Below, piece after piece: positions 1-10,958 of a stretch of DNA of 47,051 nucleotides. Below the pieces are notes generated by a model, which did not search any database, was not told the DNA's origin, and saw only the letters and a program-made list of their open reading frames with translations. Position 1 is the first letter of the stretch. Every line of letters starts with the position of its first letter. Made by a program: the position numbers and the translations under genes. Source of the DNA: Ectocarpus siliculosus (Eukaryota; Sar; Phaeophyceae; Ectocarpales; Ectocarpaceae); contig FN648075.1 in assembly GCA_000310025.1 (NCBI GenBank), forward strand, positions 236,929 through 283,979. Reading direction: 5' to 3'.

Positions 1-30
1 GTGCTTTTGGGGATTTATGAGTGTGGGGTG

Positions 31-119
31 GGGGGGGGGAGGGGCGGCGGTGGCGGTGGCGGCGGTGGTGTTGCCGCTGCCGCTGCTGCCGCTGCTGCTG
101 CCGCCGCTGCTGCTGCTGT
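31..119. repeat. GC-rich trinucleotide repeat (GGC/GGT then GCC/GCT)
   Basis: A run of G followed by imperfect GGC/GGT triplets turns into GCC/GCT triplets. One strand reads as poly-Gly/poly-Ala and the other as poly-Ala/poly-Pro. No domain or splice context supports translation, so I treat it as a microsatellite. The rest of 1-900 shows nothing recognisable. Confidence 0.75.
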
Positions 120-941
120 GATACTTCGTACTTGTGTTCTTCCGCGGGTCATCCTTGTTGGCGATGGGGGCGCTTGTTGCTTTGAGCCTTGACGGGATGC
201 ACTGGCTGCCGTAACAGCACCTGGTTGATTCTTTTCTTGGCGAATTTGATGCTGGCGCAATGTTCGATTCATGTTGACACCTGCTAGAGGGTCAAAATGA
301 GGCACATTGATGTGTCAACAGGAACGGAGCACGGAGGTCAATCTCTGTTGCCGCGCCGTACATACAAAATACCCGCCGAAGAACTAAGGCACGCAAATAG
401 CACCCATGACAACGCAAACCCACACCGCATGCCCCCTATGCAGGCAAGTTTTGAAAGTGACGGCCCTCTCACCTCGTACCGCGATACCGGTAGATGACAT
501 CCCACCGCGTTGCGGAGATACTGCTGCAGCTGCAGCAGGGTGGCAGAAGCGCTCGACCGGTAGAAGTCAATCCTCGTCTTTTCACACCTTCCACGCCTAG
601 ACACGAGGAACGATATCGAAACTCAGAAACGAGCGAAAGGTAGTCAGCCACACATTGGCGAAAGAACTCCTCGCGTCACCATCGAGCTCTCGATCCTCTC
701 TCTGCAGCGCAGTGTTCGAGACTTCGAGTCCCTTTCCGATGCGGCGCAAAAGCACGAAATAAAATCTGACCGAACCGACACCTGCTACGGGGGCCCCGTG
801 GATTGTACCAGTGGCAGCGGAAAGGGGTGACACCGGGCCAAGGCGGCCCTCGATCGAACGTGTGTGCATGGATTGCGTGTGCGCATAACCTTGCGCTGTT
901 GTAGTGGTTGGGCCTCTTGCATCAGCGCCACGCACACAGAA

Positions 942-1340
942 ATGTTCTCCACGGTAGCGAGGCACGTGGGTGTAGCCGCCCGCGCGGCGGCGCTGCGGCC
1001 CCAGCCGACGGCAGCAGCAGCGTGGCGGGCAAGTGCGGCTGCATTGCCTCAGGTAGCGAGGTTCAGCGATGGCGTAGGCGACGGCGGCATCCCGGACACA
1101 CACGACACCGGCCGGCAGAAGACAGAACGAGAGGGGGTGGGCTTCAACCGCGACCCCATCCACCCGCCCAAGGGCTCGGGCACGAAGGCGATGCCGTTCG
1201 AGGTGCCCTCGGAGCACCAGGAGCGAGTCGTCGGCTTCGAGCACCCGGAATCTCACGCCATGTACTGGTTCCCCCTCGCCGCGGGCAAGCTGCACTACGT
1301 GGAGGAGATCGACAGGTACTTCAAACTCGTGCCGCTGTGA
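942..1340 (+). CDS. COX5B: Cytochrome c oxidase subunit 5B-like protein, mitochondrial, lacking the zinc cysteines
   Basis: A single-exon gene of 132 residues. COX5B is a small nuclear-encoded subunit of respiratory complex IV on the matrix side of the inner mitochondrial membrane. Residues 1-41 are rich in Ala and Arg with almost no acid, as in a mitochondrial presequence, and RFSD at 40-43 looks like a processing region. Residues 79-132 follow the COX5B core: SGTK near 79, RVVGF at 95-99, YWFPL at 108-112 and the end YFKLVPL. In animal and fungal COX5B this domain binds zinc through Cys-x-Cys and Cys-x2-Cys. Here all four places hold other residues (for example Val120 and Ile123), and the protein has no cysteine at all. 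An in-frame ATG at 864 would add 26 residues; I prefer 942 because the presequence then begins at the N-terminus. Family call is fairly sure; the metal-free state is inference. Confidence 0.72.
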   Translation: MFSTVARHVGVAARAAALRPQPTAAAAWRASAAALPQVARFSDGVGDGGIPDTHDTGRQKTEREGVGFNRDPIHPPKGSGTKAMPFEVPSEHQERVVGFEHPESHAMYWFPLAAGKLHYVEEIDRYFKLVPL

Positions 1341-4300
1341 GGAGCGACTTGGGCCGGGAACAGGAAGGAGCGAACAGGAGGAGCTTACCCTTCAAAGGCG
1401 AAGGGAATGGTTGGGTCGTGGATTCCACGCGTGAACAACATGGGGCTGCTGCTTTCTTGCTTTTGGAACGGAAACGATGACACTGCTTACGGGAGGCTCC
1501 CATTTAGGAGCGCATGGGGAGCACAGCCGGGGAAGAGGGGGTGTGGGGTTAGGAGCTCTTGCGAAGTAGGGATGCACGCTGCACTGCTGCCACGAGGACA
1601 GGAGCGATGGAGTCTGCAAGCGCGTCAACGGTTAGCGACTAGCACTAAGAAATCGTGATGGTATCTAGCCGTGTGTTTTTGATGTAATTTTGCACCTTGA
1701 CCCCTCATCGTGCGCGTCATCGAAGCTCTGTAGAGGGGAACAGCGTATGCTCAAGACACCGTGCGCAAGGGGGACTTCTGGTCCATTCAGACTGAAATCG
1801 TGGTGTGTGATGTGCAGTAGCTTATAGTATGGGCTGCTTGTTTCGTCCACCCGTCGCCACTGCCGAGCTTGGTATTTTGTAGTTTGGGGCCCTCTCAAAA
1901 ATCTCAATAATGCGGCATGTTTCTTCTGGCAAAGTAGATGTTGGCGCAGCAACCTTGGGCATGTTTTTTGTTTCAGGACAGGTGGCAAGAGTAACAGCTT
2001 CGCTGTGATTGCCAAGGCGTTAATCAACCGGGGTGTTTTTATTGACTCCCTGAGTAACTTGAATGGGTTTTGTGCCTGCTGTTGTTGGTGCGTTCGTCCC
2101 TGGTTGGTATGCACTTGCAGCAGCTGTGAAACGCGGCTCTTCACAATATCACAACATTAATATTTATGCCATGTGTTGCCACGCGTTAGATTTCACATCG
2201 GTTTGGCGATCGCCTTTAGCCAAGCTTCGAAAGCTGGACAATGTTCGAGTTCTCTTCGTTACGCGAGGCTTGTAGCGACCCCCCGCCACTAAATTTAAAC
2301 CATGTCAAGTGTTTTTGTGCCGTCCTTTCGGACGCGCGGCAGCGATATTGGGTCTCGCCTCACTTTGATCGTTGGCTGTGGCACCTATTGGTACCTGAAT
2401 AATCCAGGGTGCTCAAGCTGTCCTACGTTTTTCTCTCCCGTGAATCTCACGGAGCATCATCGCCATTCCCTCAGCTTTTTGCACCACTGGGCCACTGCAG
2501 GGCACCAGGGTTTCCCCGAAAATCGTGCCCAGCTTGCTATTCCTCGTGTCATGGTCAACGTCTCTATCCACGTTGGATGCGCGCGCATGTTCTCCTTTGT
2601 AGATGGGGATATCAAAATTCCTTCTTCGGACATTTTTGAGCGCGAACAGCTGAATACCCTTATAGGATGCTGCCGTGCGTGTTTTCCCTCCGATTCTCGT
2701 GTGCGTCCTACACTCAAGCGGTGATACTATGCAGCGTCGGCGATTAGCATCCGAGGAACGGTTGGACCACGGCCCACTGTCCTGCTACCGCTACGACTGT
2801 CGCGTCGTGCGTTGGTTATCCTGAGGTAGCTTTGCACGCACCAAATCGTGCAAATATTCCGTTGCCTCTTGTTCCAGCGTCTCGTCGGCAGGATACCGTT
2901 TACGCGCCCGAGGATATAGATTTGAGGTCCTCCTCACCTTACTATTCGCCCTCTACGCTTTCTGGGAGAGAACATGACAATACATGATGATGAGAGGCCG
3001 ACCGAATGTTCCTGGTTTTTTTTTTGCAGCACTTTTAACCACCGTACCGGCACGAAGGCTGACGTAGATGAGAAACCTAAACCTCGCGTAACCCTGGCTT
3101 TCTTGTGTAAAGGAGGGGCATTTTTCGTGCTGCACTTTGAAGGGCCGCCAACCCCCCCCTCCCCCCCTGGAAGTTTCAGCATCTCGCGGTCTCATGAACG
3201 CCCGAGCTTTCCCTTTACAACGATGCAGCAACGCCGCTGCCTCCGTTTACCGTAGCTAACACCACGAGTCACGCCAAATACCCCGGTCTGACTCAAAACT
3301 TGAATCAGGGATTTACTTTCAAGCTGTGGGGGTGGTATTTTTTTGTGCGAGCTACATCTGGTGGCCTCCCAGGTGATAAGCAACCGGGCATTGCATTGTT
3401 TGATCTTGAAATATGATACGCAACGACCAAAGTCGACCAAACTTGGTTGCCTTGGAACACACCCGTGAGATGCCACAAGGTAAAACCAAGGATTGGATCA
3501 ATTTTAACCTCACACAGAGCCTGATGACGAGAGGTTTTGGGTACATATCCCACGTTTGTTTGACGCCCCTCATCCAACTGCAACTTGAAATCAAGCTTCC
3601 CGTTCATGTTTCAGCACGCGTTTTACGCATATATCCACAAAAAAAAAAACAGTCAACACGGGTGTGGGGTACGGTACAACAACAACGGTATGCGCCGCAT
3701 GCGACATGACTTCAGCAGTGATTGCAGCGCCACAAATCGTCGACCATTTCCCGTAGCGCCGCAAATTCAGTCCGACATCACGCGACACGTGCTGTACGGT
3801 TTGTAGCCAAACAGGAACAAACGCTACTTATCGCGTCCATCCTCGATTTGGTTTATGCTCCCTCTCTCACTCTCCATCGCCGTGGCTCTCTCCCCAAGAG
3901 TAAATAAAGGTCAGGCTGAATCGTGGCACACCTTCGCGTACAATCCATGCGCGGTATTATGTATGTCGTCATCCTGATCCGCGCTTTCCGCCCTCCTCGC
4001 TCCCGATACCGCAAGCTTTTGACCTAAACGAACCACCCCATGAAAACCCCACACACACATCACAACGCTTAACAAGACGCGCTTGGGACTCGTTGTTCAA
4101 CGCCTCGTTCGACACACTGCCACCCATTTGTTCCACCGGAAGGGATATTTCTGGACCGTCATGATCCAAGCGCGTAATTTTGAGCCGAGTTTTTGTCAGG
4201 CTGGACTCTCGCCATGAGCCAACTTTGCCCTCCCCGTCTTGGAACTCACATCCAAAAATTCGAATGGAGCTGATGGCGACCACATTTCAGCACGTGCGCA

Positions 4301-4742
4301 TGTCGGCTACATTTGTCTCAAGCTTATTCAACTACACATGTGCTGAAGTCACTCTCTATCAGATGCTATTTGAATTAGTTTGCATCGACCACCATTTTCA
4401 AGCCGTGTTGTCCCCTAGCACGAATCCGAGGTTGATTGGAAACAGGTGGGAACGTTCGCCTAAGAAGTCGCCTCGAACATCCAATTCTCAGTTTTGTGTC
4501 AGCACATGTGAACCCAGGTTGCAAAAGTGCCACCATGAAGGTACAACGTCATGGCGATTAGTTATCGCTTTTCAAAACAATACCACAAAAGTTTAAAACA
4601 CCGACAACACGCACACACACATCTAACGGGGTCGGGGATAGCCCCCCCCAGGCTCGTCTGAAGCCCCCCCCCCCTCTCGAGAGACAAAAAACGCAAGGTA
4701 AACCTCCGGAGAAAACAACGCAACGAGTCAGAAAAAAGGGCA
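1341..4742. other. Intergenic region without a recognisable gene
   Basis: About 3.4 kb between the COX5B-like gene and the convergent end of the first transporter. It presumably holds both 3' UTRs. Open frames here (longest about 160 codons) have no recognisable domain, no consistent splice context and shifting composition. Homopolymer runs occur at 3017-3026 (T), 3151-3167 (C-rich), 3640-3650 (A) and 4665-4675 (C). Confidence 0.55.
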
Positions 4743-7700
4743 TCACGCCTTTGTTGGCGACAACTCTGAGGCTACCGCTGTCGCCACCCCAGCCACCATC
4801 GCCAAAATCCCGAAAAACACCATGAACATTGGGACGAAAAAGTTTTGCATCGCCCACAGCCGCTCTCCCAGCGCCGGGTGATACTCCGGTGTGCCCTTCT
4901 TCCAGACCGCAGACGCTCGGCTAAATTCCTCTCGGTTGGACTTGATGAAGAGCAGGGCCGGCATCACGTACCCCACCGCCTTTTTTGTGGTTGTCCAATC
5001 GCCAACGTACGTTTGATTATGCCGGGGGGAAGGCAGAGAAAGGGGGAACTAAGTTTGCTGTATGCAAGCATTGAATGAAACGAAATGTCAACCTTGGGGT
5101 TTACGCGCGTGTTGCTTGGTGCTCGACCAAAAGCAGCAGCGGTAGCAGCAGCAGGGAGGGGGGAGGCAACGCTATCGTCTCGGGATGCTCGCTCCCTCTC
5201 CTCGCCCTCGCCATATTACTGCCGCCGCGGCACTCTCTCTGTTCGTCGCGACTGGTCTAGACTCTTGACAGTTACAAGTTCGCCGCTGAACACACCTATC
5301 GATCAAATGCAGTCGAAGACCGTTTGGTGCACGTCAAGCAGAGAAACTATCGACTCTGAAAAAACAACCATTGCAGTCTCTGTCGACTGCGACACCCGAA
5401 CCGAGGGATAATACTGCCAAAAAAAATATACACGGAGGCGGGGATACAAGAAAAGTGATGAGCAAAAAAAAGGAGATTTGGGGGCATATGATGCCGCAAA
5501 CTGGAACAAGAAGCAAAAACACTCACGTTCGCGCTGAAAGCCCCAAAAATCTCCAGGATGGATCCCAGGTTCTTGGTCGACGCAGCCAAAACTATCGACA
5601 GCACCCATAGTGCGATCGATATCCCAAAGTGTCGCGCCTGGGTTGTCGGACCCTTCCCGAGCCAGGTCTGGAAAACGGCAACGTCAAGCGCGTGTCTCGC
5701 GACGTACATCTCCATCGGGTAGGTGAACACCTGGTCGGGAGGAAAAAAAAAAAAAAAGACGTCGGTAATTGTAGGGATAATCGATCTCGTCGCTCTTGGT
5801 GTGCTGCACGCAACGACACGATTCACGCTTGAAGGAAGCGTGCGCGCATGTGCGGTATTGCTGCCGGTGCGCCGGTGGACGAGGACTTTGCGATTCACGC
5901 CTTGGAGCAAGCACACACAGGAGCCCGCGATGCGGCAAGTGATTCGACATTCGCCAACTGCTGAATCCCAAAAAAAACTCAGCTCCATGTGGCATTTCAC
6001 GTCTGCTGCTCACCAATTCTCGCAAGGCATCCGCAGGAACGCAGCGGTAGAGACGTGACACGAATCCGTGAAGTAATTTCCCGCCAAAACAACTTACATC
6101 CTGGGTGACGACGATCAAAGAAAACCCAAGACTTCTGGAAGCTTTGCTGCACCTGCCTACGCCTTCAACCCAGTTGTAGTTGTCTTCATTCACGCCCGTG
6201 GTACAAGAAAAAGCAAAGACGCTCGTCCGTCGCAAAAAAAAAAAGCCATCCATTCGGCATACTTTTGGTGGCGCGCGATGTGTCGCCCTCTTTCTCTCTC
6301 TCTCTCTCGCTCACCATGGTCAGCGCCAAGAACGCCCTGGCGATGTTCGCGGGCCCGTGCCGAGTGCCCAAGTTGTTGAGAATGTTCGCGTCGGTCTCGT
6401 TGACGAAGTTCAGGTACCCGCTAAGCGCGAGGGTGAGCCCGAGGCCCAGGGCGATGGACACCGACCACCTCGTCACGCAGGCCCACCGGTCCACCCCGCC
6501 CTTAGACATGCTCCGGTACACCAGGAAGGACGCGCTCTGGGACACGAACGCGAAGGATATCGCCCCGAAACCGGCGAAGACGGTCGGCCGGATGAACACG
6601 AACCTCTCTGAAGAGTCGATGTCGTCATTGGTGCTGAGCGTGGTGGATGTACGAGTTCAGAGCCAACACCAACGAGCGCACCGGCAGCAGTAGCGGTGTC
6701 AAGCACCAGAAATTTAGCATCTTGCGGCATCGGACGCAGTGATTTTTGGGGTGGTGGGCAAGAGGAGTCCGCGCAGCAATTATTCGGTAGTGGTGGGAAC
6801 ACGAACTATGCACCCGGCCGCCATTGAGCGTGTGTGTAATGCCTGCGTCGACCCCGCCCCCCAACCACGGGGCCACGAAACGCATGCGTAATTAGGGGTG
6901 CAAAGCCAATCATGGGCTTCGGCCGAGACGTTCTTCTGCACATAGAAACATCGAGCATGCATGTCCAGCTCAGTGTATGTGCCTTGTATACCCACAATGC
7001 GCCCAAAAACACTCCCCGGGGCCCCCGATTCAACCCCAGGTGCCTATCATGTATAGACGTTGGACTCAGACATTCTCCATTTATAGCTAACGAAAAATAC
7101 TTTTTTACACACGGCCGTTGTTCCTGTACATTACCAGAAACAACCGTCAGTCTTTTGCAAAGCATCGAACGACTCGATGACTTCATCTGTGCCGAGCAAT
7201 TTTAACGGCATCGAGCATTCTGCTCCGGCACTGCTGTACAGAGACCACAACTCAGGCGCGAAAGTCGCAATTCGTAGATGTACCTGGCCTCGCCCGCTCC
7301 TGCGAAAAACACGATGAGGGTCAAGAAAACGTCCGCCAGGACGCTGATGCCCGACGTGTAGGCAAGCTTGCTCAGGTCCTTTAGCAGCGAAAGGGGCAGC
7401 ACTACAAAGATCCCGAACATGAAGATGACAGCATGCCGGTCGGCGAACGGCCCGTTCGTGGTACCCGAGGCCTGCAGGCAGATAGATAGCCGTTGGGGGG
7501 TCGTTTGGTGCGCTCACGAGCAAGGTATGTATATCCGTTGGGTTTTGTTGGGCATCCCATCAGACTGCAGACAGGGATCAACCAACACTCAATACACGTT
7601 AATGACGGCGGAAGCAGAGGCGGGAGGCAGAGGGGGGGCTAAGGCCTCGCTCCAGAGAGGCAAAGACGCTTCTAGTCCATGTAACGAGTCGGGTTTCATC

Positions 7701-9308
7701 CCCAAAAATGAAAGTCTACATGAGTTTTTTGGACAAGCTATACCCATTTCACTTGTCCCTTTTTTCTTTTTTGAGATACCTCTGCGATCGCCGGGATTGT
7801 GTCCGCCACGATTATCAAGTACGCCGACATGGCGCCGTACCCCAGGAGCACGACAAAGAAGCTGTACAGGTAGACCCCCGCGTTTCCGAACGAGTCCGCC
7901 ATGAGCTCCTCGTAGTTTAGGCGCCCGATCTTCTCCCCGGCGGCAATGAGCATGTTGGTCGACCGGTTGGTCAAAAAGGCCGCCAGGCAGAGCAAGAAGA
8001 CCCCGGCCCACAGCCCGCTCTGTGGTTTGATGCACCGAGGTAAATTCGACGCGTCGTGATTCGAACACGCGGGGAGCGGTTGGTGGGTCGTGATTTGATC
8101 ATGAGCGCGTGTGGGGCAAGAGTTAGGGACGTGTAGAGGGGGGCGAGGGGCACCCCGAGGTCCCTCTCTTCCTCCGCTACAGATGCAGGTGCGTGTGGTT
8201 AGTGGTGATGGGGATATCAAACGTGGGGGAAGAATATGCGGACACGAACACTCCGCGGGAAGGTGGCTACGGGGGTTCGACCAAGGTGCCCTTGGTAAAG
8301 ACAATCTCGACGCAGCTATAATAATATGACCAGAGACAGGCACCAGCACAAACTAGCAAAGGTAAACGGCGGCGGAACAGTGACGACGAGGCCGGTGTGT
8401 TAACAGCAGTACATAAACTACCCGTTCGAAGCGATGTGTTGAAGTTTTGGCGGTGAGAGTTAAACCTTCTTCTCTTCTTTGAGATGGTACGTCAACGATG
8501 AGAGCTGCACCCTTTGCAGCGCTGCGTTTTCCCTCATTTCCTCTGCCGCACAAGCCTTCGATGACATTCCAAACTGACCCATCAACCCATCAAACATCTC
8601 GCCGCACGAGAATCCAAATACATTCCTCGCACCCGACGCAAACACACCCCTTAGCAAACAAACCCAGCAGCCATAGGCACTCCGCTAGCTTGGACATGCT
8701 ACAGCAGTACCGTCAGGTAGACCAAGAACCTGTGGACAACCATCATCTCTCCGACAAAATATATTGTCAAACGGCAAACGGCGAGAAGTTTCCCCGCATG
8801 CGGGGGTGGTGACTCGGATGTGGTTGGAAATCGGTATTCTTGCAAGTAAAGGCAGGGGCGCGAAAGTCTAAAACGAGTACCCAGCCCTCTGTGCACGGGA
8901 GTTACGGGGGCGTTATCCATCTAATGCTGGGTGGGATCCGCTGGCGTGTGCGCGGCACGAACATGAAACCACTATATGTATGAGGATGGCTAAGGCAGAC
9001 GCAATCTGTGCCTGCAGCGGTACAATAACACAACTAACTTCTACATGCTGAAGCGGAGGAAATACCGAAGAGAGACAGTCAATACTACGCACCTCAGCGA
9101 GCGCGAAGGGCAGGCCAATAATCCCTGCCCCCACTATAGTGTTGACGAAGTTCGATACGGCACCAGCGGCACTGCTGTTTCCGGCCGGGTACCTCTCCGC
9201 ACGCTCTGCGGCCGCGGCCGCGGCCGCGGCAGTGTTCTCCGACGAGCCTGTCCCTCCGCCCTCAAGGCCTTGACCATTCTCTCCTGCCACCACCGCGGTC
9301 ATTTCCAT
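4743..9308 (-). CDS. AAAP/SLC38-type amino acid transporter, copy A (six exons)
   Basis: Exons on the minus strand, 5' to 3': 9308-9093, 8019-7780, 7471-7284, 6633-6315, 5730-5527, 4979-4743, giving 467 residues. All junctions are GT-AG and the phases agree (0,0,2,0,0). The protein is a multi-pass carrier of the amino acid/auxin permease family, closest in style to SLC38A11-like proton- or sodium-coupled neutral amino acid transporters of plasma or vacuolar membrane. TM1 carries the family signature (NFVNTIVGAGIIGLPFA, residues 54-70). LPLSLLKDLSKL in exon 3, FIRPTVFAGFGAISFAF in exon 4 and YPMEMYVAR in exon 5 match conserved blocks around TM5, TM7 and TM9. The N-terminus before TM1 is a soluble tail with an eight-Ala run. 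The last exon has two hydrophobic segments and a short tail. The acceptor of exon 6 is an A-rich AAG. It forms a tandem pair with copy B upstream. Substrate is not determinable. Confidence 0.88.
9208..9230. repeat. In-frame GCGGCC hexanucleotide run coding for poly-Ala
   Basis: A nearly perfect GC-only repeat inside exon 1 of transporter copy A. It encodes most of the Ala run (residues 27-34) of the cytosolic N-terminal tail. The corresponding tail of copy B has no Ala run, so it arose after the duplication or was lost in copy B. Confidence 0.8.
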
Positions 9309-10958
9309 CTTGACACCAGTTACTCTACTACTGCTTATCCTCCATGCACTGTAGACGAGCTGCTGGCCTGTGGCGGATAGGTTGCTATGCTATGGCACTG
9401 CTGCTGCACTGCTGCTGCTCCGCCGACCGCCGACCCACCCGACGGGGCCCCGTGGAATCGTTTAGGTTCTCGGGTTTATTCGGGCCAACCGAAAGTATTA
9501 AGTTATAATCAAAACACACACAGAAAGACTACCCATTCGAGATATACCCACAGTCGAAAGTATTGTAGTACCCTTGGGATTGGACTGGGACGTCGTCCGT
9601 TGGGTTGTTCACCAGTTACCCAGGTTACGATAGGTTGTTTTGTCTCTGCAAATAAAGCTATGTAGAGCTGACTTATATCCGGTACATGCTCTTGCTTCGT
9701 ACTCCTCATGGCAAAGAGAGGACGAGTTTCCACTACACTGCTGTTAGTCTACATGTAATGCAGCTGATCGAGGGTGAAAAATCGAAAAATCTCTGGCGAG
9801 GCCGGTGTTTGTGACAGGTGATTGGTTCCGGCCCTCAATGAAAGTATGTTTTGTATCTGTCACAATAGACCAGGGTCCTACAACAGCAGCAGTGCCCGGA
9901 AAACATTTTTCGACCAACAACCAACAAGTGCAGACAGATGAACGCAAGGGGTTGCATACATGTACATCCGACAATTGGCAAAGCAGCTTGCCTTGGGCAA
10001 CCTTAGAGGGGAATTCGAACCGTGACTTCGTACCTCGCGTACAATTGGGTTGGGGGCCTCCGATAGAGGTCTCCTCCCTGAATCAAATCCTCTTGTTCGG
10101 GAAAAAGCCCACGCGGACCGAGCGCGGTAACACGGACAAAAGGATGCGCGGAGAACTTCGAAAGAGGGCACGCACACTTACTTATGTTCAAATCGTGGGC
10201 TGTGTCGGTACATCCAAAACCTTGTCGAGCGCTCTCCTTTTTGTTTAAAGATGAAATTAAAAATTATGATACGATAATTGCGGCTTCTTCCCCCCAAAAG
10301 CACGGAGCTACTAACACTGATGATCTACCTTCCCCACCACCACCGTTAACTTATATATATAAAAACGAAACATAAAAGGGTCCGTTCAGCCAACTTCGTG
10401 AGTGGGTTCAAGCACCTCTGTGGCATCATCGGCGACATAAAAAAAAAGTAGCCCTTCGTAAGTGATTGTGAAGGACGCAAACAACTACCGCAAAATTGTC
10501 TTCCAGTGTGCCTTTCTTCACCGGATATTGTTGTTGTTGTTGTTGTTGTCTTCACATTAAAAACCGTTCCGATCTCTCTCTACCCAGTACCTTCGTATGT
10601 CCGTACTGATCCAACACTCGACGCGGCCGATTCCCGTGGTCACAGGTTAACTTACCCTAAAAAGGTACACTCAAATATACTGGCCCCGAGGGATATTGTA
10701 GCGCGTCCAAGAGATCTACAGGGACAAAGCGTCGACCCCCCCCCATCGATAGCCAGTCCCTCTGTCGCACACGCAAGCACTAATTGCCACACATGCTTAA
10801 GTTTGCCACAGACTTCTAGCACTCCTCACAGACAAAAAACTTCCCACAGACAAACACTCCCCAAAGACCTCAAACGTTTCCTCTAACGACCGAGACCCGC
10901 GATTCTACCTCCGAGGCCACAAACAACCCACACACCCTAACACGAAAATCGGTTACAA
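9309..10958. other. Spacer between the tandem transporter genes
   Basis: About 1.65 kb holding the promoter of copy A (minus strand) and the 3' region of copy B. A TTG microsatellite of about seven units lies near 10528-10550, and there is a short TATA-like stretch near 10352-10361. I found no remnant of a third transporter copy and no recognisable gene. Confidence 0.5.

Noticed and set aside
15-305. Poly-Ala/poly-Pro open frame on the minus strand at the left edge
   Set aside because: Its length comes from the triplet repeat, and no domain or splice signal supports a gene.
597-1295. 232-codon open frame on the minus strand
   Set aside because: It is antisense to the COX5B-like gene and its composition is that of a mirror frame of GC-rich coding DNA.
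3305-3607. Minus-strand open frames resembling a transposon fragment at first glance
   Set aside because: No reverse transcriptase, integrase or transposase motif, terminal repeat or target duplication could be found.
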